A stretch of 50,288 nt of DNA from Rhodospirillaceae bacterium (lineage in GTDB: Bacteria; Pseudomonadota; Alphaproteobacteria; UBA8366): positions 1-50,288 of the forward strand of contig PAZH01000082.1 of NCBI GenBank assembly GCA_002716125.1. The letters run 5' to 3'. The position numbers and the translations under genes were made by a program. This document shows, in pieces, positions 45,554-50,288 of this stretch; within the stretch, counting starts at the first letter, position 1, and the number at the start of each line of letters is the position of its first letter. The notes under the pieces are model-generated. The model was not told the origin of the DNA. It ran no database searches and was given only the letters and a program-made list of their open reading frames with translations.

Positions 45554-46789
45554 CTATGCCGGCTGCTCGATGGCGCGTTCCTTGATCGGCCAGTTGAAGG
45601 CAGCCGCCATAAAACCGGCAAGGGCTGTCAGGATCCAGATCATGTCGTAATTGCCGGTGAGATCGAACATGTAACCGCCAATCCAAATCCCGAGGAACGA
45701 GCCGACTTGATGCGAGAGGAAACACACACCGAACAGCATGCCCAGGTTTGCGGGGCCGAACATCTTCGCGATGACCCCGCTCGTCAACGGCACAGTCCCG
45801 AGCCACAGCGTTCCCATCGCGACCGCGAACGCCAGGACGGAGAACTCCGACTTCGGGGCCAGGAAGAAGGCCAGAATAAAGACGCCGCGCAGAATGTAAT
45901 TCCACGCGAGTAGGTTCTTCATCAGGAACCACGTCCCCAACACACCGTGAAAGTACGTGCCGATCATGTTGAAGAAGCCGACCGTCGCGAGCGCGGTCGC
46001 GGCGAGAGTCGGAATGTCGATATGTGTCGGCAAACCGCAATTCAACAAGTAGACGGGCAAATGCACGCCGATAAAGGCAACTTGGAAGCCGCACGTGAAA
46101 AACCCGAGGGTCAGAAGAATATATCCGGAATTGCCGACCGCCCCCTTTAGGACGTCGGACAACGCCTGCGCCGGGCCCGGTGTGGCCGCCGCGGCGGCTT
46201 CCGACGGTTTCCCCACCATCGGGATCGCCAAAGGCACCAAGACGAATGTAAGCGCGGCCATGGCAAGAATCGAGAACTCTAAACTGTCATATGTGATCAG
46301 GCCTTGCGCCAGAGGAACGATGGCCATTTGGCCGAAAGATCCGCCCGCGGATGCAATACCCAGCGCCATGGGCCGACGTTTTTCTTCCACGTTTCGGCCA
46401 ATCACGCCCAAGACGACGGCGAACGTCGTACAACTCTGGGCGATGCCAATCAGGATACCCGCACCAAAGATAATCATGACCGGATCGGAGAATGAGATCG
46501 CGATTATCAGTCCGAGACCATAGAGCAGCCCTCCGAACACGATGACACGCCCAGCCCCTTGCCGGTCAGAGATCGCGCCCGCAACAGGTTGTGCAAGGCC
46601 CCAAAAGAGGTTCTGCAAGGCGACCGCGAAAGACAGCATGGTAATTGACACGCCATGCTCCGCCGATAGCGGCTGCATAAAAATGCCGAACGTATTCCGC
46701 ACACCCATCGCAATGGTGATGATCGCGGCACCCGTCATGATAATCCATGCGACTTTGCTCAAGCCAAGAATCCGAACCGTATTGTCCAT
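45554..46789 (-). CDS. MFS transporter (monocarboxylate/oxalate-formate antiporter-like)
   Basis: Twelve-helix permease of 411 residues from ATG 46789; a TTG ten codons upstream is a weaker alternative. GVRNTFGIFMQPLS in helix 1, GLAQPVAGAISDRQGAGRV in loop 2-3 and GLITYDSLEF match the monocarboxylate branch. The second half contains GIGKMFGPANLGMLFG-like sequence (AKMFGPANLGMLFGVCFLSHQVGSF in part). It is the first gene of a two-gene unit with the Gfo/Idh/MocA oxidoreductase, which it may supply. It is divergent from crotonase 3. Confidence 0.87.
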   Translation of the reverse strand: MDNTVRILGLSKVAWIIMTGAAIITIAMGVRNTFGIFMQPLSAEHGVSITMLSFAVALQNLFWGLAQPVAGAISDRQGAGRVIVFGGLLYGLGLIIAISFSDPVMIIFGAGILIGIAQSCTTFAVVLGVIGRNVEEKRRPMALGIASAGGSFGQMAIVPLAQGLITYDSLEFSILAMAALTFVLVPLAIPMVGKPSEAAAAATPGPAQALSDVLKGAVGNSGYILLTLGFFTCGFQVAFIGVHLPVYLLNCGLPTHIDIPTLAATALATVGFFNMIGTYFHGVLGTWFLMKNLLAWNYILRGVFILAFFLAPKSEFSVLAFAVAMGTLWLGTVPLTSGVIAKMFGPANLGMLFGVCFLSHQVGSFLGIWIGGYMFDLTGNYDMIWILTALAGFMAAAFNWPIKERAIEQPA

Positions 46790-46945
46790 CGTGTCGACCC
46801 GCTCGTCCAAATAGGTCAATCATTGTGACCCAATCTTAACCTTCTCTCAAACGAGAAATCTTTTGGTTCGGATTAGTTTTCCTCCTCGCTTTCGGCGGTG
46901 TTCCGTCTATTTACTAACCCAGGTTTGAACCCCGAGGAGACGATC

Positions 46946-47755
46946 ATGTCCGACCGTTACGCAAAATACGATGCCTTCGACATCGACTATCCAGCAGACC
47001 GCGTGCTGCGGATCACCTTTAACAATCCGAAGACCTACAACTCACTCGACGCGAAGGGACACAACCAGATCACCTATATCTGGAAGGACATTGATCTTGA
47101 TCCCGATGTTGACGCGGTCATCGTGACCGGGGCCGGTAAGGCGTTCTCCTCAGGCGGCGACTTCGGCATGATCGACGCCAATATCAACGACGAAACGCAG
47201 CGCATCCAAGCCTGGAAGGAAGCCCGCGATCTTGTCTATGGCGTGATCGATTGCAATAAGCCGGTCATCTCCGCCATTAACGGCGTGGCCGTTGGTGCCG
47301 GCCTTGTCGTCGCCATGCTCGCCGACATTTCGATCGCCGGAAAATCGGCACGCATCGTCGATGGCCACGTTCGTCTCGGCGTCCCGGCAGGCGATCACGC
47401 GGTCATTTGCTGGCCGTTGCTCTGCGGTATGGCGAAGGCCAAGTACTTGCTGATGTTGAACGAACCGGTAAACGGTGAAGATGCCGAGAAGTATGGATTG
47501 GTTTCGCTGTGCGTCGAGGATGACGAGCTTGAAGCGAAATCACTCGAGATTGCCACACGCCTTGCTAACGGCGCGCCGAGCGCGATCCGCTGGACCAAAT
47601 ACGCATTGAATAACTGGTACCGGATGATGGGCCCGACCTATGACGCGTCGACCGCGCTCGAAATGCTGGCCTTCGCAGGCTCCGAAGTGAAGGAAGGCTT
47701 GAAGTCTCACCTTGAGAAACGGACACCGGAATTCCCGAAAGGGTCGCCCGTATAA
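46946..47755 (+). CDS. Enoyl-CoA hydratase/isomerase family protein (crotonase 3)
   Basis: Crotonase of 269 residues from ATG 46946, with CGAGGAG as ribosome site. FNNPKTYNSLDAKGHN and GAGKAFSSGGDFGMID form the first oxyanion loop, and INGVAVGAGLVVAMLADISI the second. Neither catalytic Glu is present: the first position is Val (GAGLVVAML) and the second His (DGHVRLGVPAGDH). Proteins with this DGHxRLGV pattern form a common subgroup, so the change is ancestral rather than a defect. The reaction is unknown. The stop is immediately followed by the GTG of the permease. Confidence 0.85.
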   Translation: MSDRYAKYDAFDIDYPADRVLRITFNNPKTYNSLDAKGHNQITYIWKDIDLDPDVDAVIVTGAGKAFSSGGDFGMIDANINDETQRIQAWKEARDLVYGVIDCNKPVISAINGVAVGAGLVVAMLADISIAGKSARIVDGHVRLGVPAGDHAVICWPLLCGMAKAKYLLMLNEPVNGEDAEKYGLVSLCVEDDELEAKSLEIATRLANGAPSAIRWTKYALNNWYRMMGPTYDASTALEMLAFAGSEVKEGLKSHLEKRTPEFPKGSPV

Positions 47756-48508
47756 GTGCTGGATTTCGGGTTAAGCCCGGAGGCCATACTCGTCATCGCG
47801 TCGGCATTCCTGCTCGCCGGCCTCGTCAAAGGCGTGGTCGGCGGCGGGCTGCCGGCTGTCGCGGTACCGATTATGGCGAACGTCATCGCTCCGGCGGTCG
47901 CCGCCGCTGTGACCTTGATGCCGGTTATTGTCACGAACTTCTGGCTGCTGTTCCAAGGCGGCCGCTTTCAGGAGGTCATGCGGCGCTACTGGACGTTTCT
48001 GGTTCCGTTGGCCGGAGGTTCGTTGATCGGTGCGCAAATTCTCGTCACAGCACCGCCCGCGACCATGGCGCTTATCATCGGCAGCTTCGTCGTCCTTTTA
48101 AGCCCCCTGCCCTTTATTCCGAAAACTTGGGCGATACCGGAAAAGACCCAAGTGTGGCTGAATCCTATTGCAGCCGGGATCATGGGCATTGTCGGTGGCG
48201 CGACCGTCATGCTCGCGCCGGTTATCGTTTATTTCGTGGCGTTACGGATCGATAAAGATCTCTTTACCGCGTCGATGGGCGCTGTCGCGCTCTCCAGCAT
48301 GGGACCGCTTTTTCTTGGTCTTGCCGCCAACAAGGTCTTCGGTCTCGACGAGCTCTTGATCTCGATCGCCGTACTCGTGCCTGCGCTCGTCGGCATGGGG
48401 ATCGGTACGTGGCTTCGCGGCCGCATCTCTCAAGCGGGCTTTCAGCGCGTTTTGTTCATCGCCCTGCTCGGGATCGGGATCAATCTTATCTATCGAAGCT
48501 TGGGTTAG
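47756..48508 (+). CDS. TauE/SafE family permease (copy 2, GTG start)
   Basis: Membrane permease of 250 residues. The GTG at 47756 directly follows the crotonase 3 TAA with no spacer, so the pair is coupled. LLAGLVKGVVGGGLPAVAVPIM near residue 20 and AAGIMGIVGGATVMLAPVIVYFVA near residue 140 are the two family repeats. The family moves organic anions such as sulphonates or sulphite. The pairing with a CoA-dependent crotonase suggests transport of a carboxylate, which is inference. Confidence 0.85.
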   Translation: MLDFGLSPEAILVIASAFLLAGLVKGVVGGGLPAVAVPIMANVIAPAVAAAVTLMPVIVTNFWLLFQGGRFQEVMRRYWTFLVPLAGGSLIGAQILVTAPPATMALIIGSFVVLLSPLPFIPKTWAIPEKTQVWLNPIAAGIMGIVGGATVMLAPVIVYFVALRIDKDLFTASMGAVALSSMGPLFLGLAANKVFGLDELLISIAVLVPALVGMGIGTWLRGRISQAGFQRVLFIALLGIGINLIYRSLG

Positions 48509-48516
48509 CGAAGGTA

Positions 48517-49491
48517 TCAGACAATTTGATTGTGGAGTTCGGCCTCCCCTCGCCAAAGCCGGTCCAGGTTCTCCAATAAAATATCGATAACATTCTCTTC
48601 ATAGTGCCGCGTCTCGCCTGCGGTATGAGGCGTCAATATGACATTGTCGAATCCCCATAAAGGCGACGATTCGCTAAGCGGTTCCTCGACGGTCGTATCG
48701 ATCCCGGCACCGGCGATCTGACCCGATTTCAGCGCCTCAATGAGTGCAGGCTCATCCACACAACCGCCGCGCGCGACATTGATCAGGTGTGCCGTGTCAT
48801 CCATTGCCGTCAAAGCGGCCGCGTCGACGATATTCGCCGTCTCATCGGTGAGAGGACATGTCAGGACAACAAAATCCGCCCGTCCCCAGAGCGATGCAAG
48901 TGCGTCTGGCGCATGAGCTTCGTCTACAATATCCGCGATTGCCGCCGTGTTTCGACGAACCCCGATCACCTTCATCTCGAAGGCGCGGGCGAGCCGCGCT
49001 AGACGCGAACCGATCGCGCCCATGCCAACGATGAGAACGGTGCGACCCGCCAGTTCATCCTCCCGCGCAGAGAGGTCGGAAATCATGCCTCGCCAATGAT
49101 TCTTGCGTTGATGGTCACGCGCGTAGTGCAGCTGGCGCATCAGCGCCAGCATCAGTGCCATCGCATGATCGCTGACCGCATTGACATTGACGCCACTCGC
49201 ATTGGCGAGGCGGATGGCGTTCTGCGACATCGCCGCTTGATCGAATTGATCGTAGCCGGCCGCACAGACTTGGACGAATTTTAAGGCGCCCGCGTTCTCG
49301 ATGAAGTCATTCCGCCAGAAGGCCGACATGACCGCGACGCTCGCCTCGCCCATTCGTGCCGCCGTGTCTTCCCGTGACCAAGTCTGGAAACAGGAAATGC
49401 CCGTGTCCCGGGCTTCGAAGCACTCTTGGAGCCGATAGGCGGAATGCGCGAAGTGAATGCTTGTTGTCTCTTTGGGTGTGAAATCGTTCAT
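48517..49491 (-). CDS. D-2-hydroxyacid dehydrogenase
   Basis: NAD(P)-dependent D-isomer-specific 2-hydroxyacid dehydrogenase of 324 residues, probably a 2-oxoacid or glyoxylate/hydroxypyruvate-type reductase. GMGAIGSRLARLA is the nucleotide-binding motif. The catalytic triad is Arg in INVARGGCVDE, Glu in IDTTVEEPL and His in LTPHTAGE. AAGYDQFD and NVNAVSDHAMALMLALMRQL mark the substrate domain. It is convergent with the permease, with 8 bases between the stops. Confidence 0.9.
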   Translation of the reverse strand: MNDFTPKETTSIHFAHSAYRLQECFEARDTGISCFQTWSREDTAARMGEASVAVMSAFWRNDFIENAGALKFVQVCAAGYDQFDQAAMSQNAIRLANASGVNVNAVSDHAMALMLALMRQLHYARDHQRKNHWRGMISDLSAREDELAGRTVLIVGMGAIGSRLARLARAFEMKVIGVRRNTAAIADIVDEAHAPDALASLWGRADFVVLTCPLTDETANIVDAAALTAMDDTAHLINVARGGCVDEPALIEALKSGQIAGAGIDTTVEEPLSESSPLWGFDNVILTPHTAGETRHYEENVIDILLENLDRLWRGEAELHNQIV

Positions 49492-49602
49492 CGGAGTGCC
49501 CTTGGTCGGTCATCTTTCGGCAGAAGTGATACACGGTCGTTCAACAGATCGCTAACACAATATGAATGTGATTGACCCGTTCGGTGAATTCGTGAAACCT
49601 GG

Positions 49603-49998
49603 GTGATCTCGGGGGCAATTAATTATCACTTTCGCAAGAAGCGAGACGTGGCAACAGGCGACAACGAGCCGACCGAAAATGAGCGGCGTGCAGGCACTGA
49701 ACGCCGTACCGAGGCGGACGATAAAGAATGGTCCGAGCGCAGGACCGGCGAGGATCGTCGCTCCAGTGAGGATCGGCGCGGTATCTATTGCTCCGTGCGA
49801 TATACAAATCCGCAAGCCATCGAAAAATTACGGGAATGGTTAGCGGAGCACTGCAAGGGCGACTTCGAGATCAACGTCCCGGAAGACATGAAAGAGTTGC
49901 GGAAATGGGGTAAATACCGCGTCCGCTTCGAATTACAGGAAGACCGCAAGAAATTAGCCCTCTTAATCGGCGTCCATTGGCCGAAATGGCTCGGCTGA
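49603..49998 (+). CDS. Arg-rich-repeat protein of unknown function
   Basis: Protein of up to 131 residues that I do not recognise as a known family. Residues about 27-60 are very hydrophilic and contain a series of R-R pairs (ERRAGTERR, SERRTGEDRRSSEDRR). The C-terminal half is globular, with CSVRYTNPQAIEKLREWLAEH followed by KYRVRFELQEDRKKLALLIGVHWPKW. There is no signal peptide or membrane segment. The start is uncertain: GTG at 49603 or GTG at 49648, neither with a strong ribosome site. It is divergent from the hydroxyacid dehydrogenase. Confidence 0.6.
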   Translation: MISGAINYHFRKKRDVATGDNEPTENERRAGTERRTEADDKEWSERRTGEDRRSSEDRRGIYCSVRYTNPQAIEKLREWLAEHCKGDFEINVPEDMKELRKWGKYRVRFELQEDRKKLALLIGVHWPKWLG

Positions 49999-50004
49999 TC
50001 GGAA

Positions 50005-50288
50005 CTACCAGTCCGGCGGTGTCCACGCCGTGTCCATATCCAATGGATAAATCGGCCGTTTAAATCCCTGCCAATCGAAATTCTCCAAATTGGGCGACGT
50101 CAAACCGGGCGCATCGCATTCAACCACTTGTTCGGGCGCGAAATAGACAGAGAAGCCCGCGCGGAAGTGACCGCGCGATTTGACGACAACCGTCCGCGCG
50201 GATTGGACATCGACGCCGAATTCCTCGAAATGCCCGGGGTCGATACATTGCTGACGGATCGAGATGACGACGACGCGGACCGTACCGA
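50005..50288 (-). CDS. M81 family metallopeptidase (MlrC-like), C-terminal end only
   Basis: On the minus strand an open frame enters at the right window edge and ends at TAG 50005-50007. It encodes about 93 residues, including VRVVVISIRQQCIDPGHFEE, VVVKSRGHFRAGF, VECDAPGLTSPNLENF and RPIYPLD near the end. This is the C-terminal domain of MlrC (microcystinase C) type M81 peptidases, whose real substrates are mostly unknown small peptides or amides. The N-terminal zinc domain lies outside the window. The end is seven bases from the convergent stop of the previous gene. Confidence 0.82.
   Translation of the reverse strand, partial: GTVRVVVISIRQQCIDPGHFEEFGVDVQSARTVVVKSRGHFRAGFSVYFAPEQVVECDAPGLTSPNLENFDWQGFKRPIYPLDMDTAWTPPDW

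Overview
The window looks like the chromosome of a hopanoid-producing alphaproteobacterium, probably a Rhodospirillales-like lineage. The grounds are a complete-looking hpn locus, two PAS_5-type proteins typical of that group, moderately high GC, short intergenic gaps and many start/stop overlaps. This placement is inferred from gene content, since no rRNA or tRNA gene is present. I saw no insertion sequence, CRISPR array or prophage.

Region 1 (1-16385) is an isoprenoid and hopanoid locus. The plus-strand block is dxs (cut at its 5' end by the window), hpnD, hpnE, shc and hpnG. A minus-strand block reads a nucleotidyltransferase, a CDP-alcohol phosphatidyltransferase (CDP-AP), hpnA, a second CDP-AP, ispH and hpnH, and it meets hpnG tail to tail with a 30-base antisense overlap. 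A third CDP-AP gene, the RND exporter hpnN and the periplasmic carrier hpnM follow. Together these genes cover precursor supply, squalene formation, cyclisation, side-chain addition and transport to the outer membrane. The least expected part is the nucleotidyltransferase with three CDP-AP genes around hpnA. It suggests a phospho-head-group step on hopanoids or an associated lipid. Two of the three CDP-APs lack the last Asp of the family motif.

Region 2 (16403-25517) is metabolic. It holds a cyclophilin-like protein, a class III aminotransferase, a TauE/SafE permease, a DUF1445 protein and a tightly packed seven-gene minus-strand operon (crotonase, cyclase, DehI-like, Ldh2, GFA, DAO oxidoreductase, thioesterase). 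The operon looks catabolic for a halo-, hydroxy- or amino-acid whose identity is unknown.

Region 3 (25669-34313) has four tandem paralogous EamA/DMT transporters joined by stop/start overlaps. An alpha/beta hydrolase, a crotonase, a 4-hydroxybenzoate hydroxylase gene that has lost its normal stop codon, a MATE exporter and tlyA follow.

Region 4 (34479-43038) carries a PAS protein, a GST, a PAS gene interrupted by an in-frame TAG (with a 36-bp palindrome upstream), a PuuE-like deacetylase/allantoinase, a YcaQ/AlkX-like DNA glycosylase, the hyuA/hyuB pair and a VOC protein.

Region 5 (43039-50288) begins with a 551-bp AT-rich intergenic stretch. It continues with a cytidylate-kinase-like/BON fusion, a Gfo/Idh/MocA oxidoreductase with an MFS permease, a crotonase with a TauE/SafE permease, a D-2-hydroxyacid dehydrogenase, an Arg-rich-repeat protein of unknown function, and the C-terminal end of an MlrC-type M81 metallopeptidase cut by the window edge.
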